From assembly GCA_031379885.1 (NCBI GenBank), contig JANNFN010000033.1, positions 1-54,312 on the forward strand: a stretch of DNA of 54,312 nt. The letters run 5' to 3'. The translations under genes were made by a program, and so were the position numbers. Positions within the stretch are counted from its first letter, which is position 1. Every line of letters begins with the position of its first letter. This document shows, in pieces, positions 25,318 through 34,077 of this stretch. The DNA comes from Methylotenera_A sp031379885. Lineage in GTDB: Bacteria; Pseudomonadota; Gammaproteobacteria; Burkholderiales; Methylophilaceae. The notes beneath the pieces were generated by a model. That model saw nothing but the letters and a program-made list of their open reading frames with translations, was not told the DNA's origin and made no database searches.

Positions 25318-26226
25318 TTATTTTGATGATTTTACAGCATGTCCGCCAAAAGCATTACGCATCAAGGATAATAGTTTATAGCTGTAACCATCTGCATCTT
25401 GGCTTCTGAAGCGAGCCTGTAAAGCTACTGTGAGTACTGGTGCTGCAACGCCTTGCTCAACCGCTTCAACTACCGTCCAGCGGCCTTCGCCGCTATCGGC
25501 GACATAAGGCGCAACACCATCTAATGTTTGGTCAGCTTTCAGTGCCTCTGCTGTTAGGTCGAGCAGCCAGCTACGCACAACAGAACCATGACGCCATAGC
25601 TCAGTGATTTGAGCCAGGTCTAGGTTGAATTCTTCTTTGCCTTTTAGCAAATCCAAGCCTTCTGCCAGCGCCTGCATCATGCCGTATTCAATACCGTTGT
25701 GTAGCATTTTGGTGAAATGGCCGCTGCCGACAGGGCCAACGTGTGCCCAACCACGGTCTGCATGTGTCAATGCTTTTGCATAAGGCACTAACACATCTGC
25801 ATATTGTTTCTCGCCACCATACATAAGGCAATAGCCGTTATCCAAGCCCCAAACGCCACCTGAAGTGCCGCAGTCAACAAAGCCAATGCCATGCTCTGCC
25901 AGCGTTGCGCCGCGACGTTGACTGTGTTTGTAATTACTATTACCGCCATCGACAATGATGTCGCCTTTACCTAATAGAGGAATTAAATCTTTAATTTGAT
26001 TTTCGGTAATATCGCCCGCGGGCAACATCATCCAGATTATTTTTTGACCATCTAGTTTACTGACGGCATCTGCTACAGAGCTTGCTGCAACCATGCCCTC
26101 TTTTTCGACTAAATTATTGACGAATTCCTGATTGAAATCAAAACCAACGACTTCTATTTTGTGACGTAGCAAACGCGCAGCCATGTTGCCACCCATTTTG
26201 CCTAAACCTAACATTGCTAGTTTCAT
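25318..26226 (-). CDS. gnd: 6-phosphogluconate dehydrogenase, short decarboxylating form
   Basis: Oxidative decarboxylation of 6-phosphogluconate to ribulose 5-phosphate, the formaldehyde acceptor precursor. I use ATG 26226 (AAAGG upstream; residues MKLAMLGLGKMGGNMAARLL); an in-frame codon at 26259 would add eleven residues before the Rossmann fold. At 302 residues it is the short type, often NAD-preferring (GndA/YqeC-like), rather than the 470-residue E. coli type. Motifs: GTSGGVWGL and catalytic HFTKMLHNGIEYGMMQALAEG. It is co-directional with and 18 nt from zwf. Confidence 0.94.
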   Translation of the reverse strand: MKLAMLGLGKMGGNMAARLLRHKIEVVGFDFNQEFVNNLVEKEGMVAASSVADAVSKLDGQKIIWMMLPAGDITENQIKDLIPLLGKGDIIVDGGNSNYKHSQRRGATLAEHGIGFVDCGTSGGVWGLDNGYCLMYGGEKQYADVLVPYAKALTHADRGWAHVGPVGSGHFTKMLHNGIEYGMMQALAEGLDLLKGKEEFNLDLAQITELWRHGSVVRSWLLDLTAEALKADQTLDGVAPYVADSGEGRWTVVEAVEQGVAAPVLTVALQARFRSQDADGYSYKLLSLMRNAFGGHAVKSSK

Positions 26227-26322
26227 TGTTGTTACCTTTTGTAGAGGATGGTGAACCAACCACCTTGTGGGTTAGAGTTGGTTCGAGATTGAATTTTGAT
26301 TACGTTGTAATAATGTATGCTA

Positions 26323-27114
26323 TCAGTGACGACTTTCCGCAGGCTTTCCGTCTGTTTCCATATCAAGGTCACCCCAGCCTAAACGACGATGAAATAGTTC
26401 CAAGACCATCCCCCAACATTGAAATGCAATTGCTGGGTCATAGCGTGGGCCTTCATCACGCATAAAAGCGTGTTGCGCATTAACTTCGTGCCAAGTGTAT
26501 TTGGCACCAACTTGTTCAAGACGAGCTTTAACTAAATTGCGGCCTTCAAGCGGAATATGCGGGTCTTGGCGCCCCCAAATATGCAAAAGCTCGCCCTTAA
26601 TTTCGCCAGCCCGCTCTAGTGAATTGTCGTTTTGACCTAAGCCTAAACTTTTTTTATGTATATCCGTTGCGTAAAAACAAGCCGTTGCGAGTACATCGGT
26701 ATTCATCGCAGCACGAAACGCTAAGTGACCACCAATGCAAATACCCATCACGCCAAGCTTACCAGTGCAATCATCGCGCGATTTTAAATAATCTAGCACT
26801 GCGCGTGCATCGCTATCATAAGCTACGATTTCTTTTGTAATTTTATGTGCATTGCCGCGTGCTGTGCCATCTGTATCATAAGCAAGCACGGTGCCTGCAG
26901 CCTCAAGCTCGTGATATATCTCAGGGCAGGCGACAATAAATCCATGGCCTGCAAGCATTGCTGCCGTGCGACGAATGGGCCCTGTAATTTGAAAAATTTC
27001 AGAATACATTAATACAGCGGGATATTTACCAGGTGCAGCAGGGCGAAAAATGTGTGCCCGCATATCGCCAGTTAGGGTGGAGATATCAGCCACTTCATTA
27101 TCTTTGATGATCAT
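26323..27114 (-). CDS. dienelactone hydrolase family protein
   Basis: Alpha/beta hydrolase of 263 residues with the dienelactone hydrolase triad: nucleophile Cys in VMGICIGGHLAF, Asp in IWGRQDPHIP and His in NAQHAFMRDEGPRYD. It cleaves lactone or ester bonds; the natural substrate is not known. It lies 96 nt upstream of gnd on the same strand and is divergent from pgl. A lactonase or detoxification role near the sugar-lactone pathway is tempting but unproven. No signal peptide, so it is cytoplasmic. Confidence 0.88.
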   Translation of the reverse strand: MIIKDNEVADISTLTGDMRAHIFRPAAPGKYPAVLMYSEIFQITGPIRRTAAMLAGHGFIVACPEIYHELEAAGTVLAYDTDGTARGNAHKITKEIVAYDSDARAVLDYLKSRDDCTGKLGVMGICIGGHLAFRAAMNTDVLATACFYATDIHKKSLGLGQNDNSLERAGEIKGELLHIWGRQDPHIPLEGRNLVKARLEQVGAKYTWHEVNAQHAFMRDEGPRYDPAIAFQCWGMVLELFHRRLGWGDLDMETDGKPAESRH

Positions 27115-27272
27115 TAAATATCCTTATCAATAAGCCGATATAATAATGCATGGTGGCAATGCCGCACAATGATTAGCTTTAAAAAACACTTAAAAATGCA
27201 TGACATTTTTTTCGATTTAGTGTCAAATGCGCCCTGAATTTTTATCTAAATTTTTTATATGAGAAACAATAG

Positions 27273-27974
27273 ATGATACAAAGCAATAATATCCCTAGCA
27301 ATACACGATGGAAACAGTTTGAAAGTATCGATACGCTAAGGCATGCTGTTTGCGATGCTATTATGCAAAACGCTCAAGAAGCTATTACTAAAAATGGACA
27401 GTTTTCTATCGTGCTGGCTGGCGGCAATACGCCTAGGGCAATTTATCGATTATTGCGCGATATGCCAGCAGAATGGTCTAAATGGCACATCTATATTAAC
27501 GATGACCGCTGTCTGCCAGCAGATCATGAAGATCGTAATAGTTTAATGGTAGAGCAAGTATGGTTAAGTCATGTAGCTGTGCCAAAAAATCAAATTCATA
27601 ATATACCAAGTGAGCTTGGTCCAATTGAAGGCGCAAAAGCTTACTCAAAAACACTGGCAAATGTTGGTGCTTTTGATTTGGTGCTGTTTGGCTTAGGTGA
27701 AGATGGCCATACTGCAAGTTTGTTTCCAAATCATGTGGTAGATAACAGCGCAGATGCGGTGTCCGTATTTAACTCGCCAAAACCGCCAGCAGAACGTGTC
27801 ACTATGAGCCAAAACCGTTTAAATAATACAAAGGCTGCCATGTTTTTGGTCACAGGTGCAAGCAAGCAGCAAGCAGTCGATAGCTGGCGGAGTGGGGTGG
27901 TAATTCCTGCTACTTTAATTACACCTGAATGTGGCGTGGATGTGTATTGCTATGACGTCAAGGTCGCTACGTAG
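27273..27974 (+). CDS. pgl: 6-phosphogluconolactonase
   Basis: Hydrolyses 6-phosphogluconolactone, the step between Zwf and Gnd. DevB/SOL type, 233 residues, with the substrate loop VLAGGNTPRAIYRLL, the INDDRCLP segment and the diagnostic GLGEDGHTASLFP. It is transcribed away from the dienelactone hydrolase and gnd-zwf genes; 158 nt separate the divergent starts, so the two oxidative-branch units may share a control region. I could not pick a clear operator there. Confidence 0.94.
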   Translation: MIQSNNIPSNTRWKQFESIDTLRHAVCDAIMQNAQEAITKNGQFSIVLAGGNTPRAIYRLLRDMPAEWSKWHIYINDDRCLPADHEDRNSLMVEQVWLSHVAVPKNQIHNIPSELGPIEGAKAYSKTLANVGAFDLVLFGLGEDGHTASLFPNHVVDNSADAVSVFNSPKPPAERVTMSQNRLNNTKAAMFLVTGASKQQAVDSWRSGVVIPATLITPECGVDVYCYDVKVAT

Positions 27975-28029
27975 CAGCGGGCACTTGGCGGGCATGACCC
28001 TTGCGGTCACGATGTGGATTTGAAATAAA

Positions 28030-28599
28030 TTACTTATTTTTTTCTTCTAGTAAATTGTTTTTCTCAATCAAATGCCCTAATAGTCTTAATTGCTCTTTCT
28101 GAATGGCGATGAGCTCGCTCCATTGGCCTTCACGCAATAAATCTACTTTTTCGTGCAATAGCATAATCTCTAACTCTGCTTTTAAATTCACCTCGTAATC
28201 ATGTTCGGCATTTTGGCGATCTTTTTCCGCTTGCCGGTTTTGCGACATTAAAATAATCGGCGCTTGGATAGAAGCCAACATCGACAAAAATAAATTCAAT
28301 AAAATATAAGGGTAGGGGTCAAACGTTTTGTTGTAATTCACCAGAATAAACGAATTTAAAATGACCCAGCACACGAGCACCACACCGAATAAAATAATAA
28401 ATGACCAAGAACCGCCGAATTTGGCGACGGCATCCGCGGCGCGTTGCCCAAATGTAGTGTTGGTATCTTGTTCTACCGAGGTATTTCTTGAGATATGGGT
28501 TCGCTCGGTAATATGACGAGCGACTTTTTTGGTACGCTCATCCATCGCCTCATAGCTGGAGCCGATGAGTTTTTCTGCGGTGTGGTGTTTTTTTGTCAT
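28030..28599 (-). CDS. DUF1003 membrane protein
   Basis: A 189-residue protein with a charged cytoplasmic N-terminus (including SSYEAMDERTKKVARHITER), two membrane helices (about 72-92 and 107-127: WSFIILFGVVLVCWVILNS, then LNLFLSMLASIQAPIILMSQNR) and a long charged helical tail likely to form a coiled coil. This is the layout of the DUF1003 family. Function unknown. It is convergent with pgl and separated from mrp by a short repeat. Confidence 0.85.
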   Translation of the reverse strand: MTKKHHTAEKLIGSSYEAMDERTKKVARHITERTHISRNTSVEQDTNTTFGQRAADAVAKFGGSWSFIILFGVVLVCWVILNSFILVNYNKTFDPYPYILLNLFLSMLASIQAPIILMSQNRQAEKDRQNAEHDYEVNLKAELEIMLLHEKVDLLREGQWSELIAIQKEQLRLLGHLIEKNNLLEEKNK

Positions 28600-28630
28600 A
28601 TCACTTTAACTCCAATCATTCTGTAACTAC

Positions 28631-28658
28631 CGTCATTCTGAGTGAAGCGAAGAATCCA
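28631..28658. repeat. short intergenic repeat, CATTCTGAG...GAAGAATCC type
   Basis: The core CATTCTGAGTGAAGCGAAG followed by AATCC resembles short palindromic spacer repeats seen in intergenic regions of many bacteria (ATTCT/AGAAT ends are inverted). It lies between mrp and the DUF1003 gene. Only this one copy was found in the window. Confidence 0.45.
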
Positions 28659-28661
28659 GCT

Positions 28662-29750
28662 TTAAGTATTCTGAATCACAATATTTGGAAATTTACTGCT
28701 GTGGTCAAGTGATGCATTGGCGATTTTAATCGCGGCTTTACGTGCTATCTCTTTGTATATAATTGCTATTTTTGAATCAGGTTGTGCAATTACAGTCGGG
28801 TTTCCGCTATCGGTAAGTTCACGGATACTGATATCCAGCGGTAGCGAGCCAAGTAAATCTACCTTGTAATCGTCACACATTTTTTGTCCTCCACCTGCGC
28901 CGAATATATGTTCTTCATGCCCGCAATTGCTACAAATATGCGTACTCATATTCTCGACAATGCCTAAAATCGGAATGCCGACTTTCTCGAACATTTTCAA
29001 GCCTTTGCGCGCATCCAACAAGGCGATATCCTGTGGTGTAGTGACGATAATCGCGCCTGTGACGGGAATTTTTTGCGCCAGTGTAAGTTGAATGTCGCCC
29101 GTACCTGGTGGCAAATCAACAATCAAATAATCCAAATCTCGCCATTTTGTTTCACGTAATAATTGCTCTAATGCGCCCGTTACCATTGGGCCGCGCCATA
29201 CCATGGGTGTATCTGCGTCGATTAAGAAGCCAATCGACATGGCTTGTATGCCGTGGGCTTCCATCGGATCCATACTTTTACCATCTGAGCTTTCTGGTCG
29301 ACCCGAAATACCCAGCATTTGTGGTTGGCTTGGGCCGTAGATATCTGCATCTAGCAAGCCTACTGTTGCGCCTTCTGCCGCAAGCGCTAACGCCAAGTTG
29401 ACAGACGTCGTCGATTTACCAACTCCGCCTTTGCCCGAAGCAACGGCGATAATATTTTTTACATTAGGCAACAGGGTGACGCCTTGCTGTGCTTTGTGCG
29501 CGACGATTCTTGATCCAATGTTGACGGTTACATTGTCTACACCATCTAAGTTTTTAATATAATTTTCTACTAAAGCTTTTACTTCCGCCATCACACTTTT
29601 GGCGGGGTAGCCTAACACAATATCCACGCTAACCACATTGCCTTTAATCTGGATATTTTTAGCAGATTTGCTGGTAATAAAATCTTTACCCGTATTCGGG
29701 TCTAGTAGTTCTTTTAGTGCGTTTTGGATGTTTTGTTCAGTGATTGCCAT
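28662..29750 (-). CDS. mrp: Mrp/ApbC iron-sulfur carrier ATPase
   Basis: P-loop scaffold that binds and delivers iron-sulfur clusters; 362 residues. An N-terminal MIP18/DUF59 domain (about 1-85) precedes the nucleotide-binding domain with deviant Walker A ASGKGGVGKSTTSVNLALAL, DADIYGPSQP, and the cluster-binding CSNCGHEEHIFGAGGG. It is divergent from metG, an arrangement shared with many betaproteobacteria and gammaproteobacteria. Confidence 0.94.
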   Translation of the reverse strand: MAITEQNIQNALKELLDPNTGKDFITSKSAKNIQIKGNVVSVDIVLGYPAKSVMAEVKALVENYIKNLDGVDNVTVNIGSRIVAHKAQQGVTLLPNVKNIIAVASGKGGVGKSTTSVNLALALAAEGATVGLLDADIYGPSQPQMLGISGRPESSDGKSMDPMEAHGIQAMSIGFLIDADTPMVWRGPMVTGALEQLLRETKWRDLDYLIVDLPPGTGDIQLTLAQKIPVTGAIIVTTPQDIALLDARKGLKMFEKVGIPILGIVENMSTHICSNCGHEEHIFGAGGGQKMCDDYKVDLLGSLPLDISIRELTDSGNPTVIAQPDSKIAIIYKEIARKAAIKIANASLDHSSKFPNIVIQNT

Positions 29751-29825
29751 GGATATTCTTAATTAGCCTAATAAAAATTCATTTTAACTTATGTAGAAGC
29801 CAGCGTCTTTGCTAAAATAGCGCTT

Positions 29826-31970
29826 ATGAGAAAAATTCTAGTTACATCAGCCTTACCCTACGCCAACGGCAGTATTCACCTTGGGCATTTGGTGGAGTAT
29901 ATTCAAACTGATATTTGGGTGCGTTTTCAAAAAATGCAAGGTCACACAGTGCATTACGTGTGTGCGGATGACACGCATGGCACGCCGATTATGCTACGTG
30001 CAGAAAAAGAAGGCATTACGCCAGAAGCCTTAATTGATGCGGTTCATAAGGAACATGCGGCAGATTTTAAAGAATTCTTGGTCGAGTTCGACAATTACTA
30101 TTCCACCAATTCGGAAGAGAATAAAGTACTTTCACAAACCATTTATAAAAAACTCAAAGCTAACGGTAAAATTGCTATTAAAACCATCGAGCAGTTTTAC
30201 GACCCAGTAAAAAACATGTTCTTGCCAGATAGGTTCATTAAAGGCGAATGTCCAAAATGCCATGCCAAAGATCAATATGGCGATAACTGCGAAGTATGCG
30301 GTGCAACGTATAACCCGACTGAGCTGATTAATGCGTATTCAGCCATTTCTGGTGCGGCGCCTGTGCGTAAAGAGACAGAACACTACTTTTTTAAACTTTC
30401 AGAATGTGAAGACTTTTTAAAAGACTGGACACGTAGCGGAACGTTACAAGGCGAAGCCGCCAATAAAATGGGCGAGTGGTTTGAGAATGGCCTGAATGAC
30501 TGGGATATTTCGCGCGATGCGCCATATTTTGGTTTTGAAATCCCCGATGCGCCAGGTAAATACTTCTATGTGTGGCTGGATGCGCCGATTGGCTACATGG
30601 CGAGTTTTAAAAACCTGTGTGAGAAAAAAGGCATCGATTTCGATGAGTATTGGAAGCAAGATTCGACGACCGAGTTGTACCATTTTATCGGCAAAGACAT
30701 TTTGTATTTTCACGCACTATTCTGGCCTGCAACCCTTGAATATAGCGGTTACCGTAAGCCTACGCAGATTTTCGCGCATGGTTTTTTAACGGTGAATGGC
30801 GAAAAAATGAGCAAATCGCGCGGCACGTTTATCACCGCGCGCAGCTATTTAGATCATATTAAAAATCCTGAATATTTGCGTTATTACTACGCAGCTAAAC
30901 TCAACAGTAGCATGGAAGATATTGACCTGAATCTGGAAGATTTCGTTGCACGCGTGAACAGTGACTTGGTGGGGAAGTACATCAATATTGCTAGTCGCAC
31001 GGCTGGGTTTATTACTAAAAAGTTTGAAGGAAAACTTAGTCGTAGCACTATTACTGTTAACTCGCACTTGACTTTAAGATTGCCGCCCGACTCTCCAATA
31101 TTTGATAAATACCCAGATATTGGCAAAAAACAGCCCATTGAATTTATTGATAGAATTCAAAAGTCGTCTATCAGCGTATCTTATTTATACGCATCGAGAG
31201 ATTTTAGTAAGGCTATTCGGTTAGTTATGGAATTAGTGGATATAGTAAATGATTATGTAGATAGTGTTAAACCATGGGAGACAGCGAAGTATAGTGAATT
31301 AGATGAAATAACTCATTGGAACTGTTCAGTCATTTTAAACGCTTTTAGATTGATTACAATTTACTTGAAACCTGTTCTGCCTATAGTTGCTTATCAGGTT
31401 GAAGAAATGCTTAACATTCAACCACTAAGTTGGAGTGATAGTGAGAGCTTGCTTCCTGTAGGACATGAAATTTTTGCTTATAAGCATTTAATCAGTCGCA
31501 TCGACCCGAAAGCAATAGAAGTCATGACAGAAGCTAACAAAGAAAACTTAATCGCTACGCCCGCAATCGTTAAAACAGCATCGCCAGCAACCGCACCGGT
31601 ATTGGCTTCCAGCGATGCTCCTGAAGCCAAGAATGATATTGAGTATATAACGATTGATGATTTTACCAAAGTGGATTTGCGCATCGCTAAAATCGTCAAT
31701 GCGGAGCATGTGGAAGGTGCAGAAAAATTACTCAAACTCACGCTGGATATTGGCGAGGCAACAACACGCCAAGTGTTTGCGGGCATTAAATCGGCTTACG
31801 ACCCTGCAACTTTAGTTGGGCGAATGACTGTGATGGTAGCGAACCTTGCGCCGCGTAAAATGAAATTTGGCATGAGTGAGGGCATGGTGTTAGCCGCGAG
31901 CGATGAACTTGGTGGGCCTTTTATACTCTCACCTGATGTCGGCGCAAAAGCTGGCATGCGTGTTAAGTAA
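29826..31970 (+). CDS. metG: methionyl-tRNA synthetase
   Basis: Class I synthetase of 714 residues. The HIGH box is SIHLGHLVEY, the zinc knuckle CPKCHAKDQYGDNCEVCG, the KMSKS loop EKMSKSRGTF (K327-S331), and a C-terminal EMAPII-type tRNA-binding domain (about 608-714) follows an Ala/Pro-rich linker. The region 31020-31500 (residues about 398-558, anticodon-binding part) is clearly richer in A and T than the flanks and reads less like the usual family text. The start has a TAAAAT box 7 nt upstream and no ribosome site. Confidence 0.96.
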   Translation: MRKILVTSALPYANGSIHLGHLVEYIQTDIWVRFQKMQGHTVHYVCADDTHGTPIMLRAEKEGITPEALIDAVHKEHAADFKEFLVEFDNYYSTNSEENKVLSQTIYKKLKANGKIAIKTIEQFYDPVKNMFLPDRFIKGECPKCHAKDQYGDNCEVCGATYNPTELINAYSAISGAAPVRKETEHYFFKLSECEDFLKDWTRSGTLQGEAANKMGEWFENGLNDWDISRDAPYFGFEIPDAPGKYFYVWLDAPIGYMASFKNLCEKKGIDFDEYWKQDSTTELYHFIGKDILYFHALFWPATLEYSGYRKPTQIFAHGFLTVNGEKMSKSRGTFITARSYLDHIKNPEYLRYYYAAKLNSSMEDIDLNLEDFVARVNSDLVGKYINIASRTAGFITKKFEGKLSRSTITVNSHLTLRLPPDSPIFDKYPDIGKKQPIEFIDRIQKSSISVSYLYASRDFSKAIRLVMELVDIVNDYVDSVKPWETAKYSELDEITHWNCSVILNAFRLITIYLKPVLPIVAYQVEEMLNIQPLSWSDSESLLPVGHEIFAYKHLISRIDPKAIEVMTEANKENLIATPAIVKTASPATAPVLASSDAPEAKNDIEYITIDDFTKVDLRIAKIVNAEHVEGAEKLLKLTLDIGEATTRQVFAGIKSAYDPATLVGRMTVMVANLAPRKMKFGMSEGMVLAASDELGGPFILSPDVGAKAGMRVK

Positions 31971-32001
31971 CAGAGCATTATAATAATTAAAGGAGTTTCA
32001 G

Positions 32002-32475
32002 TTGAATATTAAGACAATTTATACAGTAATTATCGCTGGCGTATTGGCTAGCAGTAATGCATTTGCAGAGGATAGCAATGCCAAAACTGCCGTGGGTGGC
32101 GGTTTAGGCGCAGCAGCTGGCACGGCAATCGGTGGTGTGTTGGGTGGCAGCACAGGCGAGGTAATTGGCGGCGCAGTGGGTGGCGGTGTTGGCGGGGCGG
32201 TCACTACCAAAGGCGAAGGCCAAACGGGCGCTGTGATTGGTGGCGCTGCTGGTGGTGCTACAGGCGCCGTAGTTGGACGCAAAGTAAGTGGTAGCGGTAC
32301 GGGAGCCGTTGTAGGTGCAGGTGTTGGTGGTGCTGGCGGCGCAGTGGTAGGTAAGGTAATTGCTGAACCAGCTAAGTCATCTAGCCGCCATCATCATAAC
32401 AAACGTCATAAGCATAAGCATGGCAAAGGCCATGCTTATGGACACGACAAGCATGATGAGGGACATCATGATTAA
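32002..32475 (+). CDS. glycine-zipper protein with His-rich tail
   Basis: TTG start at 32002 behind AAGGAG. The 157 residues comprise a signal peptide (to about residue 22, AFA-E), then about 100 residues of Gly/Ala/Val repeats of glycine-zipper type (GGGLGAAAGTAIGGVLGG and five or six similar blocks), which favour membrane insertion and oligomers, and a tail of His/Lys (HHHNKRHKHKHGKGHAYGH) that could bind transition metals. Similar glycine-zipper proteins are found in many proteobacterial envelopes without known function. It is followed by a strong terminator. Confidence 0.8.
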   Translation: MNIKTIYTVIIAGVLASSNAFAEDSNAKTAVGGGLGAAAGTAIGGVLGGSTGEVIGGAVGGGVGGAVTTKGEGQTGAVIGGAAGGATGAVVGRKVSGSGTGAVVGAGVGGAGGAVVGKVIAEPAKSSSRHHHNKRHKHKHGKGHAYGHDKHDEGHHD

Positions 32476-32500
32476 TTTGTAACATAATTAATGAGACAAT

Positions 32501-32526
32501 AAAAAAGCCCCAGTTGGGGCTTTTTT
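32501..32526. terminator. bidirectional intrinsic terminator
   Basis: AAAAAAGCCCC, loop AGTT, GGGGCTTTTTT: an 11-bp stem including A/T flanks, between two convergent genes, working on both strands. Confidence 0.92.
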
Positions 32527-32545
32527 ATTGGGTGTAACAGGATAA

Positions 32546-33259
32546 TTACTCAGCTTTTTTTGCTTCTGTTTTTTTCTTGTCAGCAGCAGCTTTCTTATCG
32601 GCTTTTTTCTTATCTGCGGCAGCTTTTTTCTCGGCCTTGGCAGCATCTTTTTCTTCTTTCGTCATTTCAGTTTTAGAATCTTTTTTGGCTTTATCAGCCT
32701 TGTCATCTTTAGATTCTTTTTTCATTTCCTTGTCTTTAGCATCTTTTTTAGCAGCAGATTTGTCCGATTTTTCAACTTTCATTTCTTTATCTTTTTTGTC
32801 AGCTTTTATTTCTTTTGATTCTTTTGTTTTTTCTTCTTTTACTTCTTTCTTGTCAGTCGTTTTGCCGCTAGTAGCTGCTTTTTCAGTACCAACTGCTTTA
32901 GTATCTTTAGCTTTCTCTACTTTAGCAGGTTTGTCTGTTTTTGTTTCTTTTGCTGTTTTAGCATCTTTTGCAGGTTTGTCAGCAGCTGGTGCAACGACAG
33001 TAGTTCTACCACTTACAGCGACATCTTTACGAACATTTTGTAAAGTAACAGGGCCAACACCATCTACTTTTTCTAATTCATCCACTGATTTAAAACCGCC
33101 ATTTTTTTTGCGATAATCAATAATAGCTTGAGCTTTTACTGGGCCAATGCCGTCTAAGCTTTCAAGCTCTTCTTGAGTGGCGGTGTTTAGGTTAACAGCC
33201 GCGAAAGCGCTAAAGCTGAATGCAAGTGAGGCAAGTAAAGCGATTAGAATTTTTTTCAT
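32546..33259 (-). CDS. ComEA-like helix-hairpin-helix protein, Lys-rich tail
   Basis: A 237-residue exported protein. Signal peptide to residue 20 (AFA-A), then a ComEA-type double helix-hairpin-helix domain (about 21-82: LNTATQEELESLDGIGPVKAQAIIDYR), the DNA-binding unit that brings DNA into the periplasm in competent bacteria. Residues from about 95 to the end are almost only Lys, Ala, Asp, Glu, Thr and Ser. This tail is far longer than in typical short proteobacterial ComEA and should be extended or helical and strongly charged. The antisense frame looks open only because of this composition. Part of the minus-strand cluster after pyrF. Confidence 0.85.
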   Translation of the reverse strand: MKKILIALLASLAFSFSAFAAVNLNTATQEELESLDGIGPVKAQAIIDYRKKNGGFKSVDELEKVDGVGPVTLQNVRKDVAVSGRTTVVAPAADKPAKDAKTAKETKTDKPAKVEKAKDTKAVGTEKAATSGKTTDKKEVKEEKTKESKEIKADKKDKEMKVEKSDKSAAKKDAKDKEMKKESKDDKADKAKKDSKTEMTKEEKDAAKAEKKAAADKKKADKKAAADKKKTEAKKAE

Positions 33260-33372
33260 TTATTTCTCCCTAGGGTGATATTTATTAAAAAGTTGTTGTG
33301 TGTTAAAACATAACCGTTGTAAAACGTTAGTGACCTGTTTTCGTTGACAATCTCCTATTATAAGTCTTAAAT

Positions 33373-34077
33373 CTAGAAACTTTGAATTTCTTGATTAATA
33401 GCGATTAAGGTCTCAACGGGATTAGTAGCTTGCGTAATAGGGCGACCAATGACTAAATAATTTGCGCCCATTTCTTTTGCTTGGCTGGGTGTTAATACAC
33501 GACTTTGGTCATCTAAGCTTGAATTGGCAGGGCGGATACCAGGTGTGACTAATAAAAAGTTATTTGGTAGATGTTGTCTTAAGAGTTGAGCTTCAAGCGC
33601 AGAGCAAACAACGCCGTGCAGGTTAGCATGATGAGTAAGTTTGGCGAGTTTAAGTACTTGATTTTCTACGCTGCCTTCAATGCCAATTTCGTTTAGCCCA
33701 GATTGGTTCATGCTGGTGAGCACGGTAACGGCGATTAAATATGGGTGGTAGCTCGCTTTACTTACGCCTTCAAGCGCTGCTTGCATCATAGCACTGCCAC
33801 CGCTGGCATGAACGTTCAACATCCATACACCTAAGTTACTGGCGGATTCGCAAGCTTTGGACACGGTGTTGGGAATATCATGAAATTTTAAATCTAGAAA
33901 TACTTTAAAGTTTTTTGCAATTAATTTTTCAATCAATTGCGGACCCGTAGCGGTAAATAGCTCTTTGCCAACTTTGAGTTTGCACAAGGCAGGGTCTAGC
34001 TGATTGACTAGTTTTAGTGCGCTTGCTGCATCGGCATAATCCAGTGCAACGATTATTCTACTTTCATTATTTTGCAT
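33373..34077 (-). CDS. pyrF: orotidine 5'-phosphate decarboxylase
   Basis: Last step of UMP synthesis; 234 residues. The catalytic DLKFHDIPNTV (Lys-Asp pair), the opening IIVALDYADAASALKL and the phosphate-binding GIRP and VIGRPIT are present. Its start overlaps the lapB stop by 11 nt, as in the common lapB-pyrF arrangement. Confidence 0.96.
   Translation of the reverse strand: MQNNESRIIVALDYADAASALKLVNQLDPALCKLKVGKELFTATGPQLIEKLIAKNFKVFLDLKFHDIPNTVSKACESASNLGVWMLNVHASGGSAMMQAALEGVSKASYHPYLIAVTVLTSMNQSGLNEIGIEGSVENQVLKLAKLTHHANLHGVVCSALEAQLLRQHLPNNFLLVTPGIRPANSSLDDQSRVLTPSQAKEMGANYLVIGRPITQATNPVETLIAINQEIQSF

Noticed and set aside
31478..31786. 102-residue open frame antisense to metG
   Set aside because: Overlaps the conserved tRNA-binding domain on the other strand and has no start signal.
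32577..33116. 179-residue open frame opposite the ComEA-like gene
   Set aside because: Its Ser/Phe/Leu-only composition is the mirror of the Lys/Ala/Glu tail on the true strand, with no ribosome site and no domain.
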